Shown one piece after another: positions 28,811-39,204 of a stretch of DNA of 64,000 bases. The first letter of the stretch is position 1. Each line of letters starts with the position of its first letter. Below the pieces are notes generated by a model. That model saw only the letters and a program-made list of their open reading frames with translations. It was not told the DNA's origin and did not search any database. Source of the DNA: Rhodocyclaceae bacterium (GTDB taxonomy: Bacteria; Pseudomonadota; Gammaproteobacteria; Burkholderiales; Rhodocyclaceae); NCBI GenBank assembly GCA_020445745.1, contig JAGRGB010000029.1:1-64000 (forward strand), read 5' to 3'. Position numbers and translations under genes: made by a program.

Positions 28811-29059
28811 ATGAAGCTGCACATAAGGTATTTCGCGAGCCTTCGTGAATCGATCGGCCGTGCCGGCGAGGACATCGAACTGCCCTGCGAGCAGATCTCC
28901 GTGGCCGCGCTGCGCGAACATCTCGCCGCCCACGGGGCCGACGCGCTGGGCGACACCGACAAGCTGCGGGCTGCGGTCAATCAGGTCATGGCGGGTCCGC
29001 AGACGGCAATCGGCGACGGCGACGAAGTGGCGTTCTTTCCGCCGGTGACAGGAGGCTGA
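28811..29059 (+). CDS. moaD: Molybdopterin synthase sulfur-carrier subunit MoaD
   Basis: Ubiquitin-fold sulfur carrier of molybdopterin synthase, 82 residues, ending in the required Gly-Gly (FFPPVTGG), which is adenylated and then thiocarboxylated. The start at 28811 gives MKLHIRYFASLRE, the typical first strand and helix; the longer open frame from 28652 lies within moeA. It is packed between moeA (4-nt gap) and moaE (1-nt gap). Confidence 0.95.
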   Translation: MKLHIRYFASLRESIGRAGEDIELPCEQISVAALREHLAAHGADALGDTDKLRAAVNQVMAGPQTAIGDGDEVAFFPPVTGG

Positions 29060-29060
29060 G

Positions 29061-29501
29061 ATGAGTGTCAGCGTGCAGACCGGCGATTTCGACGCCGGTC
29101 GCGAATGCGCGGACCTGCTCGCCGGGCGAGACGACGTCGGTGCGGTGGCGAGCTTCATCGGTGTCGTGCGCGGCGACGGCGACGTCGCGGCGATGACCCT
29201 CGAGCACTATCCGGGGATGACCGAAAAGGCCCTCGAAGCGATTGTTGCCGAGGCGCGCTCGCGCTGGCCCGCGCTGGTCCGGGTGCGGGTGATCCATCGC
29301 GTCGGGCGGCTGGCGGTCGGCGACCAGATCGTCTTCGTGGGCGTGGCCGGCGGTCATCGCGGCGAGGCATTCGCAGCCTGCGAGTTCATCATGGACTATC
29401 TGAAGACCCGTGCCCCGTTCTGGAAGCAGGAGGAGACCGCCGAAGGCGTGCGCTGGGTCGAGGCCCGCGGCAGCGACGACGAGGCCGCGGCGCGCTGGTA
29501 G
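29061..29501 (+). CDS. moaE: Molybdopterin synthase catalytic subunit MoaE
   Basis: Large subunit of molybdopterin synthase, 146 residues, converting precursor Z (cPMP) to molybdopterin with sulfur from MoaD. Conserved features: GAVASFIGVVR at the N-terminus, LEHYPGMTEKAL, HRVGRLAVGDQIVFVGVAGGHR and MDYLKTRAPFWKQE with the catalytic lysines. A GGAGG site lies 5-10 nt before the ATG. The genes for earlier steps (moaA, moaC) are not in this window. Confidence 0.96.
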   Translation: MSVSVQTGDFDAGRECADLLAGRDDVGAVASFIGVVRGDGDVAAMTLEHYPGMTEKALEAIVAEARSRWPALVRVRVIHRVGRLAVGDQIVFVGVAGGHRGEAFAACEFIMDYLKTRAPFWKQEETAEGVRWVEARGSDDEAAARW

Positions 29502-29558
29502 GCATTGAGGTCCGCATTCCCGCCGCGCCGGCGGGCTGTCGCAGTGGCTTGCCGGTGG

Positions 29559-30338
29559 TCATGCCGCCAATTCGACGGGATCCGTTTCCCGGCCGGCCAG
29601 GGCCCGGCAGATCGCTTGCCGGGCGTCGACGCCGACGCGCTTGCGATGAGCGCCGCGGACATCTTGGGCGGTGGACCACAGCAGCCGCACCGTCAGGCCG
29701 TGCGCGCCGCAGATCGCGGCCATCGAGGTGAGCAGCGATGTGTCGCCGAGGTAGGCTGGAACCGGCGAGCGGCGGCCGTCGTCGGTTTCGTAGCGGATCG
29801 CGAGGGGCACCAGCGGTGCGCCGGTGTCGATCGCCGGCTGCAGCAGCGCCGCGTGGAACGGCAGCACGTCGGCGCCGTCCGTCGTGGTGCCTTCGGGGAA
29901 CAGCGCCGCGTGCCTGCCGCGAGCGATGAGGCCGGCGATCTCCTGATTGACGCCACGGGCATGTGCCCGACTGGCGCGCTTCACGAAGACCGTCTCGTTG
30001 CGCGCGGCAAGCCAGCCGATCAGCGGCCAGGCCCGCAGCTCGGACTTGGCGACGAAGCTCGCCGGGGCGATCGCGTTGATCGCGAAGATATCCAGCCACG
30101 AGACATGGTTGGCGACGATGAAACTGCCCGCGGGCGGCGGGGGGCCGTCACAGACGATGGCAATGTCGAGGGCGCGCACCACGTCCCGCGACCACCGCCG
30201 TCGGAGGTCCAGGCGCCGGGCTTCGCCGACGATCGGATAGACCACGATTATCGTCGCGGCCCCTTTGAGCAGCAGCGCACCGAGGCGAATCCAGCGCCAG
30301 CTGCGGCGGCACCGGGAGGTGTTGGCGGGCGGTCTCAG
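29559..30338 (-). CDS. 1-acyl-glycerol-3-phosphate acyltransferase-like protein (OlsA/PlsC family)
   Basis: Membrane acyltransferase of the PlsC family, about 259 residues. It has the catalytic NHVSWLD (H-x4-D) motif and FPEGTTTDG, with an N-terminal hydrophobic segment (ALLLKGAATIIVVYPIV). The family N-terminus has no ATG or GTG in the right place. The only start-like codon near it is CTG at 30338, whose last bases overlap the upstream TGA as CTGA, so a coupled CTG start is proposed. A GTG within the membrane segment would cut it off. Coupling to the OlsB-like gene suggests OlsA, the second step of ornithine-lipid synthesis; ordinary phosphatidate synthesis is the alternative. Confidence 0.82.
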   Translation of the reverse strand: MRPPANTSRCRRSWRWIRLGALLLKGAATIIVVYPIVGEARRLDLRRRWSRDVVRALDIAIVCDGPPPPAGSFIVANHVSWLDIFAINAIAPASFVAKSELRAWPLIGWLAARNETVFVKRASRAHARGVNQEIAGLIARGRHAALFPEGTTTDGADVLPFHAALLQPAIDTGAPLVPLAIRYETDDGRRSPVPAYLGDTSLLTSMAAICGAHGLTVRLLWSTAQDVRGAHRKRVGVDARQAICRALAGRETDPVELAA

Positions 30339-31093
30339 GCGGCACGCTCCGTGAAGTGACGGGCGTACCTGGTCTCGACCCGGTTCATCTGCATCAGGAT
30401 CGGCAGATCCGCGGTATTGAAATCCGGATCCCAGGCCGGCGCACCGCAGATCCAGGCCCCAGCCCGCAGGTAGGCCTTGAGCAGCGGCGGCACGGCGCAT
30501 TCGAGGTCGGCGCGCAGCGCGCCGAGGGGTAGCGGGCAGCGCGGGAAGACGCGATATTCGGCCGGGCACGCGTGCCGTTCACCGAGCGAGCGGTAGAGGC
30601 TGGCGGCGGCATGGCCGCCGTCGGCCATGCTGATCGATGCGCAGCCGAACAGGTAGTCGTAGCGCATCGTCGCCATGTAGCGCGCCAGTCCGGACCACAG
30701 CAGGGCGATCGCGGCACCGCTGCGATAGTCCGGATCGATGCACGAGCGGCCGATCTCGACGATGCGTGGGCGCAGATGGCGCAGGCGGGTCAGATCGAAT
30801 TCGTTCTCCGAGTAGTAGCCGCCGATGCGCTCCGCGGCCAGCGGCGACAGGATGCGGTAGGTGCCGACGATGCAGCCGCGGCTGTCGTCTCGTACCACCA
30901 GGTGCTCGCAGTAGGGGTCGTAGATGTCGTGATCGACACCGGGGGTGCGGCTGTTCAGGCGAGCGCCGAGCTCGTCGACGAAGACCCGATAGCGCAGCTT
31001 CTGCGCCGCCAGGATGTCGTCCTCGCTACTGGCGAGAGCGACGCTCAGCTTGCGTGCGCCGCGCTGGCGCGGCTGTGACTCGATCTGCAGCAT
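30335..31093 (-). CDS. OlsB-like N-acyltransferase (GNAT fold)
   Basis: A 252-residue protein of the OlsB/hemolysin-type GNAT family, which transfers a 3-hydroxyacyl chain from acyl-ACP to the amino group of ornithine to give lyso-ornithine lipid. Diagnostic blocks: AQKLRYRVFVDELGA, DHDIYDPYCEHLVVRD, GTYRILSP, EIGRSCIDPDYRSGAAIALLWSGLARYM and FGCASIS. It is translationally coupled to the downstream PlsC-like gene, matching the OlsB-OlsA order. Without biochemical data the substrate remains inferred. A promoter is expected in the 120-nt gap up to 31213. Confidence 0.83.
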   Translation of the reverse strand: MLQIESQPRQRGARKLSVALASSEDDILAAQKLRYRVFVDELGARLNSRTPGVDHDIYDPYCEHLVVRDDSRGCIVGTYRILSPLAAERIGGYYSENEFDLTRLRHLRPRIVEIGRSCIDPDYRSGAAIALLWSGLARYMATMRYDYLFGCASISMADGGHAAASLYRSLGERHACPAEYRVFPRCPLPLGALRADLECAVPPLLKAYLRAGAWICGAPAWDPDFNTADLPILMQMNRVETRYARHFTERAA

Positions 31094-31213
31094 GGCTCGG
31101 CTCCAATGTTCGTGGGCTCAGCCAATCTACGTGTGCGACTTTGCACTGCGGTGAAGCCCGCATGACGGCGCTGTGACGCCGCGGGCGCACCGCAGGCGCT
31201 GTCGGATCGCGGG

Positions 31214-31717
31214 TCAGGCGGCCTTGCGGCGCGAGGCGGTACGCCGGGTGGCGTCACTGCCTGCCAGCGTGACCGCCGCATCCTGATCCTCCCCATCGCT
31301 GCGCCCGGCACGGACGGCGGGTTCGTCGATCTCGGCCGTCGCCGCCGCCGTCGCTGCCGCGCCGATCTTCGCGCCGGCGTCCCATCGGTCGTGGGCATCG
31401 GCGATCGCCTCGCCGGCGGCCTCCTGAATCAGTGCGACTTGCCTTTCGAGATGCCCGAGCAGTCTCAGGTAGTCGTTGCAGAGGGCGTCGATCGCGTCGG
31501 AACAGAGCCTCGGCGCGCGATCGCTGGCGAGGCTTTCGGGCAGCCGGCCGGCAAGGGCCGAATGCACGAGGTCGCCGGCATGGGCGCTCGCATCCCGGCA
31601 CAGGCCGAGCCAGGCGCCGCTCGCGGTCCCCAGGGCGTCGAGCCAGGCGGACTGGATGCAGCCAAGATTGTCGAGGAATGCGCTTTCCCGCGCGGTCGGT
31701 GGGTTTTGATCGGTCAT
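31214..31717 (-). CDS. Small helical protein, possibly phasin-like
   Basis: A 167-residue protein, not assigned to a family with certainty. It is predicted almost fully helical, with a central part (about 15-125) of amphipathic Ala/Leu repeats (IQSAWLDALGTASGAWLGLCRDASAHAGDLVHSAL...LERQVALIQEAAGEAI). The Ala/Lys/Arg tail RRTASRRKAA resembles that of phasins and granule-bound proteins. The start 31717 is supported by GGAG 5-9 nt upstream; an ATG at 31738 is possible. A true phasin is encoded about 3.5 kb away, which makes a PHB-granule role plausible but unproven. Confidence 0.55.
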   Translation of the reverse strand: MTDQNPPTARESAFLDNLGCIQSAWLDALGTASGAWLGLCRDASAHAGDLVHSALAGRLPESLASDRAPRLCSDAIDALCNDYLRLLGHLERQVALIQEAAGEAIADAHDRWDAGAKIGAAATAAATAEIDEPAVRAGRSDGEDQDAAVTLAGSDATRRTASRRKAA

Positions 31718-31806
31718 CGTGAGCTCCACGGTTGGCATTGGGAGCGACAGTCTTGACGAGCGGAGTTGCAGCAGCGCGACAGGCAGATTGCGATATGCCG
31801 ACGAGA

Positions 31807-32574
31807 TCATGACGGTGCCGGCACCGGATGCGAGCCATGCCACGCGACGATCCGCTCGATGGTCCATTGCGGATCGTCGAGGGGCAGGTCGTGGCCCGCC
31901 GTCGGGTGGATCGCGACCGCGCATTGCCACGCCTCGGCGATGCGTGCCGAGCAGCACGGGTCGACGAGTTCGTCTTGCCCGCCGGCGAGCACCAGCACCG
32001 GCGCTGCGGGTGATCGGCGGCGCAGGTGGAAGCGCTGGGCCGCCAGCAACTGGCGCAATGCGTTCGCGCGGGTCACCGGGTGCCGCTCGCGCCAGGCGAT
32101 CCAGTCGTCGAGCAGCGCGGCGTCGTGTCGCCGCAGGCGGCTGGTGAGGTCGAGTATTTCGCGCTCGACGCATGGCGCCGCCGGCGCGTGCAGCAATAGG
32201 CGGCCGAGGGCGGGCAGGGCCTGCGGGCGGATTCGCTGGTGCCAGCGCGCGAGCGGACGCATGCTGGTGCCTATCAACACGGCCGATGCGACTTCCTGCC
32301 GGTGGCGCAGCATCCACTCGGTTGCGATCATGCCACCCAGCGACAGTGCCAGCAGCCGCAGCGGATAGGTCGGGTTACGACCGGCGAGGTCGGCGCGGCA
32401 GTCGGCGAGCATGCCGGCGATCGTCGTCGGACTGGTTTCGCGATGGCGTGCGCCATTGCCGGCGAGATCGACGGTGACGACGGCTTCGCCGACGGCTCGC
32501 GCGAAATCGCCGGCGAACGATCCCCAATGATGGCTGTCGCGGGCGAGCCCGCGGAGCAGGATCCAGGTCGTCAC
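31807..32574 (-). CDS. Alpha/beta hydrolase
   Basis: Alpha/beta-hydrolase-fold protein, 255 residues. The nucleophile elbow is ALSLGG (Ser in A-L-S-L-G), the acid is D in LAGGQDELVDP and the histidine is in TAGHDLPLDDP. The oxyanion-side motif LLRGLARDSHHWG is near the N-terminus. It could be an esterase or related hydrolase; the substrate is unknown. The likely start is GTG 32574, overlapping the upstream peptidase stop as GTGA; an ATG at 32595 is an alternative. Coupling to an M14-type peptidase suggests joint action. Confidence 0.8.
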   Translation of the reverse strand: MTTWILLRGLARDSHHWGSFAGDFARAVGEAVVTVDLAGNGARHRETSPTTIAGMLADCRADLAGRNPTYPLRLLALSLGGMIATEWMLRHRQEVASAVLIGTSMRPLARWHQRIRPQALPALGRLLLHAPAAPCVEREILDLTSRLRRHDAALLDDWIAWRERHPVTRANALRQLLAAQRFHLRRRSPAAPVLVLAGGQDELVDPCCSARIAEAWQCAVAIHPTAGHDLPLDDPQWTIERIVAWHGSHPVPAPS

Positions 32575-33650
32575 CGGCGACCGTCCGCATACCATTGGTC
32601 GACCGCCGCGGCCCGCAGCGATTCGCGGCCGTCGCGACGGGGCAGCCATCGGCGATGACTGCCGACCGCGCGCAGCAGAAAGTCCATCAACCCGAGATGG
32701 CGCCGCATCACGCGCCGCAGCCTGTGCCGCGCAACCGGATTGAAGATCCCCTCGCGCGACAGCAACTGCCGCGGATTCTTCTTGACCCACAGCCAGGAGC
32801 CCATCTCCAGGGTCAATGGCAGAAACACCCGGTCCGCGTGATCAAGGGAGGCGACGTAGGTGTAGTCCCACAGGTCGCCGTGGGTCAGATACTGGCGGCT
32901 CTGCGGTTCGACGATGTAGTCGTGGTGGCAATGCACCTCGTCGAGCAGGCCCTTCAAGGCGTGCATCTCGGCAAGATGCGGTATCGGCTCACGGCTGCAG
33001 GCGAAGGGAAACCAGATCCGATCGCGGATGCCGAAGCCCGAATGGCAATCCAGCACGAGGCTGAATCGGCGGGTCAGAAGCTCTTCACGGATCGTTCGGC
33101 ACAGCGCGCGAGCCTCGATTTCCATGCCTTGCCCGGACCGACCGCGATACCAGGGGAGCGCCGGGCTGATGCGCTGACCGCCGACCAGGAAAGGTACCCG
33201 CTCGCCGGATTCGATCGGCGCGTTGCGCATCAGATCGACCCCGCCTGGATTCGCGCGGGTTCCCAGCCACATGCCGCCGGGATTGCAGATCGGCACGAAG
33301 ACGATGCGCAGGCCTTCGAGCAGATGATGAAGGCTGTCGTCCCACGGCAGCCGCCTGACGATCTGGCGCAGGCATTCGAGGACCAGCGCGGAGCCGATGC
33401 GTTCGAGTCCATGGACGCCGCCGACGAAGGCGATCGCCGGGCTGTCCGGCGACGTGCTGCCGAGCCGGATCACCGGCACCGGAAGGCGGTGGCGACCGAC
33501 CCGGACCTCGCATGCGGTGTCGATACCGAGCTCCGGCGGCGCAGTGGACAGGATCGCTTCGAGTTGGACGAGTTCGGGCAGCGTCGCCGCGGCCTCGCTG
33601 TCGGGCACGCCTTCCGTGCGGCGCCGCTGCATTAGCGCGGCATGAAACAC
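32571..33650 (-). CDS. M14-family zinc carboxypeptidase-like protein
   Basis: A 359-residue protein of the M14 (succinylglutamate desuccinylase / zinc carboxypeptidase) superfamily. Zinc ligands appear as H and E in GGVHGLERIG (H-x-x-E) and H in LDCHSGFG; the general-base glutamate is probably in LTLEMGSW. NPGGMWLGTRANPGGVDLMRN is the substrate-site block (Asn-Arg). No signal peptide, so probably cytoplasmic, acting on a small peptide or N-acyl amino acid. Its stop overlaps the start of the alpha/beta hydrolase. Confidence 0.82.
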   Translation of the reverse strand: MFHAALMQRRRTEGVPDSEAAATLPELVQLEAILSTAPPELGIDTACEVRVGRHRLPVPVIRLGSTSPDSPAIAFVGGVHGLERIGSALVLECLRQIVRRLPWDDSLHHLLEGLRIVFVPICNPGGMWLGTRANPGGVDLMRNAPIESGERVPFLVGGQRISPALPWYRGRSGQGMEIEARALCRTIREELLTRRFSLVLDCHSGFGIRDRIWFPFACSREPIPHLAEMHALKGLLDEVHCHHDYIVEPQSRQYLTHGDLWDYTYVASLDHADRVFLPLTLEMGSWLWVKKNPRQLLSREGIFNPVARHRLRRVMRRHLGLMDFLLRAVGSHRRWLPRRDGRESLRAAAVDQWYADGRR

Positions 33651-33775
33651 GCATGCAATGCGCCCGGCGTATTGTCGGACGCTCGAAGCGGTGGAGCGTG
33701 CGATGAACGACTGGCAGCGGGGGACTCGGCGATCGGCGTGGCCGACGGCAGGGGTGCTGCGGGTGAGGTGCCGCC

Positions 33776-33919
33776 ATGAACCGCGGTGAGCATTCGCGCG
33801 GGGCGGAGCGCCGGCGGGTGCGCATGTTCGTGGCGGCCACGTTCGCCCGTGTGGTGGTGGCCGGCATCATCGAAGCGATTGCGCTGTTGCGGGTCCGCAT
33901 CGGGCGTCCCGGCCGTTGA
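33776..33919 (+). CDS. Possible 47-residue membrane peptide (doubtful)
   Basis: In the 292-nt gap between the peptidase and the cNMP gene, an ATG at 33776 with GAGGTG 6-11 nt upstream opens a 47-codon frame. A basic N-terminus is followed by a hydrophobic helix (MFVAATFARVVVAGIIEAIALL) and a short basic tail. The charge pattern suits a small inner-membrane protein. It is too short to judge from coding bias and I recognise no family. The gap otherwise shows nothing. Confidence 0.22.
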   Translation: MNRGEHSRGAERRRVRMFVAATFARVVVAGIIEAIALLRVRIGRPGR

Positions 33920-33942
33920 CCGCGAGCGCGCGCCGGCAGCGC

Positions 33943-34326
33943 TCACCGCGTGCCGCCCCGCGCGTCGTGTTCGGCGCCGATCGGCCGGCTGCGCAAGCGC
34001 CTGGACATCACGCGGAGCACGTCGATCGCGAAGCCCGGAGAACTCCGTACCAGGAACAGGAAGCGCTCGTGGGAGATGCGGGCGAGGGTGCACGTCGACT
34101 GTGCCGTTGCCGCGACAAGCGACGGGCCCGGCGCGAGCAATGCTTCCTCGCCGAAGAAGTCGCCGGGGCCGAGCGACTCGACATGGCCATCGCCGTGGCA
34201 CAGCGCCATGTGTCCGTCCAGCAGCACGTACATGAACGCGTTGTCGTCGTCGCGCTCGAGGAGCTGCTGGTCAACGGCGAGGTAGACGAGATCGGGGTCG
34301 TCGCGAAAGAAATCGAAGAACAACAT
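33943..34326 (-). CDS. Single-domain cyclic-nucleotide-binding protein
   Basis: A 127-residue protein consisting of a cNMP-binding beta-barrel: AFMYVLLDGHMAL, then the phosphate-binding-cassette region LGPGDFFGEEALLAPGPSLVAATAQSTCTLARISHERFLFLV and a closing helix. No DNA-binding HTH or kinase domain follows, so it is not a Crp/Fnr regulator. The cassette ends A-A-T-A rather than the R-[ST]-A of typical cAMP binders, so nucleotide binding is uncertain. Start 34326 gives a compact domain; the open frame extends upstream without recognisable domains. Confidence 0.75.
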   Translation of the reverse strand: MLFFDFFRDDPDLVYLAVDQQLLERDDDNAFMYVLLDGHMALCHGDGHVESLGPGDFFGEEALLAPGPSLVAATAQSTCTLARISHERFLFLVRSSPGFAIDVLRVMSRRLRSRPIGAEHDARGGTR

Positions 34327-34840
34327 CGGGGGTTCCGGCTGGGCATTCACGGGTTTCGCCAACACGTCGAGTCTAGACGCGTCGGATGACCGTTTTGTTG
34401 CAGCGTCACTCGCCGGCTGGCCGGCGTACGGTGGCGACGGCGCGAATCGCCGATCGAGCCGGCGGGCACGATCCCGCGCCCCGCGCGGTTTCTCCAGCCG
34501 GGGTTCGCTCGCCGTCCCAGCGGTGGCGTTCACCGTCTCGCGGCGAACGTCACCGGAAGCGCCGTCCGCCGAGCTGCGACGCTGGCCGGAAGTCTCGCAT
34601 CCGGTCGTGTCGCTCGCGACGTCGCCGGTCGGCGTGGCGGGTGTCGGGGCCGCGGCCCCGACGATGGCGTGGCCGGCCATCGCCAGCGCCCGACCGTCGT
34701 GACCATTTCATGCCCCGCTGGTGTTTCGTCGCAGCATGCTGCGGCCCGCGTTCGATTGCGCGGGTGCCGAGTCCGGGCAATCGGCGGTGGCTGGTGCCGT
34801 GGTGTCGCTGCGCAATGCGACCGGGCGCGCCCACGAAGAC
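34327..34840. other. 514-nt region without a convincing gene
   Basis: Between the cNMP-domain gene and the phasin terminator all six frames are either short or Arg/Pro/Ser-rich chance readings. The minus-strand frame that continues upstream of the cNMP domain has no recognisable domain. The promoter of the cNMP gene is presumably here; I could not place it. Confidence 0.4.
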
Positions 34841-34868
34841 AAAAGAAAAAGGCGCCCGGAGGCGCCTT
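34841..34868 (-). terminator. Rho-independent terminator of the phasin gene
   Basis: On the minus strand AAGGCGCC pairs with GGCGCCTT around a TCCG loop (34849-34868). The T-rich tract TTTCTTTT follows (34848-34841). It lies 29 nt after the phasin stop. Confidence 0.92.
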
Positions 34869-34897
34869 CTGCCGATACGGCAATGGGGCGGGTGTGC

Positions 34898-35422
34898 TTA
34901 CTTCTTGGTGCCGCGCTTCGCCGGAACGCCGCCGGCCTGGGTGAAGGCCTGGAAGGCCTCGGTCGAGGCCCGCGTCATCTGCTCGAAAGCGCTCTGTGCC
35001 TGGTTCATCGCGTTCTGCAGCACGTTCATCGCGTTCTGGTCACCGAATTGCATGCCGCTGAACATCTTCTGCATGGCTTCCATCGCATCGGTGCTGCCGG
35101 TGGCGAGTTGCTCGCTGACCATGCGACCGACCTCGGCCTGGGCGGTGCCGGTGATTTCGGCGATCTGGCGGGCGCAAGCCATCATCTTCTCGGTGGCGAC
35201 CTGCGCATATTCGCTGCGCAGGTTCAGCATGTCCTTCGGGTCGCGGACGGCCGACAGGGCCTTGGCATTGGCGACGCTGTCGTCGAACAATTCCTTGGCG
35301 GTCTGGACCTGGACTTCCATGATGCGCTGGGAATTCTCGATCGACATCTGGGCAAGCCGCATCGCGGTCTCGAGGTTCTTCTTCTGGATTGCGGTGAATT
35401 GTTCCTGCTGGTTGGTAGCCAT
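34898..35422 (-). CDS. phaP: Phasin (PhaP family)
   Basis: Phasin of 174 residues that coats polyhydroxyalkanoate granules. It has the TIGR01841-type pattern: an amphipathic all-helical protein (about 5-160) beginning [38 protein letters not shown], a long coiled region around [22 protein letters not shown], and a Lys-rich end (AKRGTKK). ATG 35422 follows GGAGGG; an upstream ATG at 35434 would add four residues. It has its own terminator and lies divergent to clpB, with a palindrome upstream (35587-35606). Symbol by family, not proven orthology. Confidence 0.9.
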   Translation of the reverse strand: MATNQQEQFTAIQKKNLETAMRLAQMSIENSQRIMEVQVQTAKELFDDSVANAKALSAVRDPKDMLNLRSEYAQVATEKMMACARQIAEITGTAQAEVGRMVSEQLATGSTDAMEAMQKMFSGMQFGDQNAMNVLQNAMNQAQSAFEQMTRASTEAFQAFTQAGGVPAKRGTKK

Positions 35423-35586
35423 GGTTCCCTCCACGAATGAGTGTCAATTTTGCCAGAGGCTCGAGAGTGTCCCGACACAGAAACCGGGCGTGCTGGTTCT
35501 GTTCCTCCGCCTCAGGCCGCAAGATATCACCATGTTGCGGCCGCGTCACCGTAGGTGCACCATTTAAGCTCATGAGTTGGCTGCAT

Positions 35587-35606
35587 TTGTTGCATTGCAG
35601 CAACAA
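35587..35606. promoter_or_regulatory. Palindrome between phasin and clpB (PhaR-like operator candidate)
   Basis: TTGTTGCATTGCAGCAACAA has perfect 7-nt arms (TTGTTGC/GCAACAA) around ATTGCA, so TGC/GCA units repeat on both strands. TGC/GCA-rich sites are known to bind the PHB-responsive repressor PhaR upstream of phasin genes. It would overlap the -35 zone of a possible phasin promoter whose -10 is TTAAAT (complement of 35562-35567). It lies 30 nt upstream of the clpB promoter. Identity of the binding protein is inference. Confidence 0.5.
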
Positions 35607-35635
35607 TGTTCCGCCGGCCCCGCGGCGATGCCGCC

Positions 35636-35663
35636 GTTGAAATCGCGGAATCGCGCCCCACAT
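35636..35663 (+). promoter_or_regulatory. Sigma-32 (heat-shock) promoter of clpB
   Basis: The -35 element GTTGAAA (35636-35642) and -10 element CCCCACAT (35656-35663) are separated by 13 nt. They match the RpoH consensus (CTTGAAA, 13-17 nt, CCCCATnT) with one mismatch in each element. The predicted start of transcription is near 35669, about 29 nt before the clpB ATG. Confidence 0.85.
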
Positions 35664-35697
35664 CCGAAGCAACTGACTCCCGCAAGGATGTGCCGAC

Positions 35698-38257
<2,560 letters not shown>

Positions 38258-38286
<29 letters not shown>

Positions 38287-39187
38287 CCGAAGGCGCTGCC
38301 GGCCGGGAGCGTGCGTGGTCGCGCCGCGCCTGCAGCGCCGTCATCACGCCGGCCAGCGCGATCACCGCGATGCCGGCCAGCGCGGCGGCGTCCGGCCATT
38401 GTCCGAACACCAGGCCGCCGGCCAGCGTGGCGAATCCGAGCTGGGCGTACATCACCGGCGACAGGGTCGATGCCGGTGCCTCGCGGAAGGCCCGTATCAA
38501 CAGGAAGTGGCCGGCGCCACCGTACACCCCCAGCGAGACAATCTTCAATGCCTGGACCGGATCCAGCGCCGGCAGCGGCCACAGCCAGGGCAGCGACAGC
38601 GCACTGACCAGGCTGCCGACCAGGGCGGTGTAGAACAGCGTCGTGACCGGGTGTTCGGTCGGGCTGAGCACGCGCGTCAGCAACTGATAGGCGGCGAAGG
38701 ACAACGCCGCCGAGGCGGCCAGCGCGATGCCGGCGGGCGGCAACTCGCTGCCGGGCCGCGCGATCATCAGCACCCCGACGAAGCCCACCGCGACCGCCAG
38801 CCAGCGGATCCGGCCGACCCGCTCGCCGAGCAGCGGGCCGGAAGCCAGGGTGACCAGCAGCGGGGCCAGGAACAGGATCGCGGTGGCCTCGGCGATCGGC
38901 ATGATGCGGAAAGCCGACATCGTCAGCCCGGTGACCAGCAGCAGGCTGACGGCGCGCAGCACCTGCAGGCTGCGCCGCCGGCTACCGAGCAGGCGCCCGC
39001 CCATCGACGGCGCCAGCAGGACTACCATCAGCAGGCAATGGACGGTGTAGCGCGCCCACACCAGCATCGCCACCGGCAGCGTCGCCGTCAGTTGCTTGGC
39101 GGTCGCGTCGAGGGCCACGAAGAACCCCAGCGCAGTCAGCAGCAGCAGGATGCCGCGCAGCGGGGATGGCTCGAAGCCGGCATTCAT
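38258..39187 (-). CDS. EamA-family (DMT) transporter
   Basis: Ten-helix inner-membrane transporter of the drug/metabolite superfamily, 309 residues, with two EamA repeats (about 10-145 and 155-290). The first repeat has [22 protein letters not shown] and the [18 protein letters not shown] block typical of the family; the second mirrors it with [25 protein letters not shown]. Substrate cannot be told from sequence. ATG 39187 is used; the upstream frame belongs to the kinase strand. It lies 17 nt downstream of the CBS/PAS kinase and converges on clpB with a 29-nt overlap. Confidence 0.88.
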
Positions 39188-39204
39188 CGCGCAGACCCGC
39201 GGGC

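Noticed and set aside
35578..35597. Sigma-54 promoter (GG...GC) upstream of clpB
   Set aside because: The GG-to-GC spacing is 11 instead of the required 10 nt and the flanking bases fit poorly; the palindrome explains the TGC repeats.
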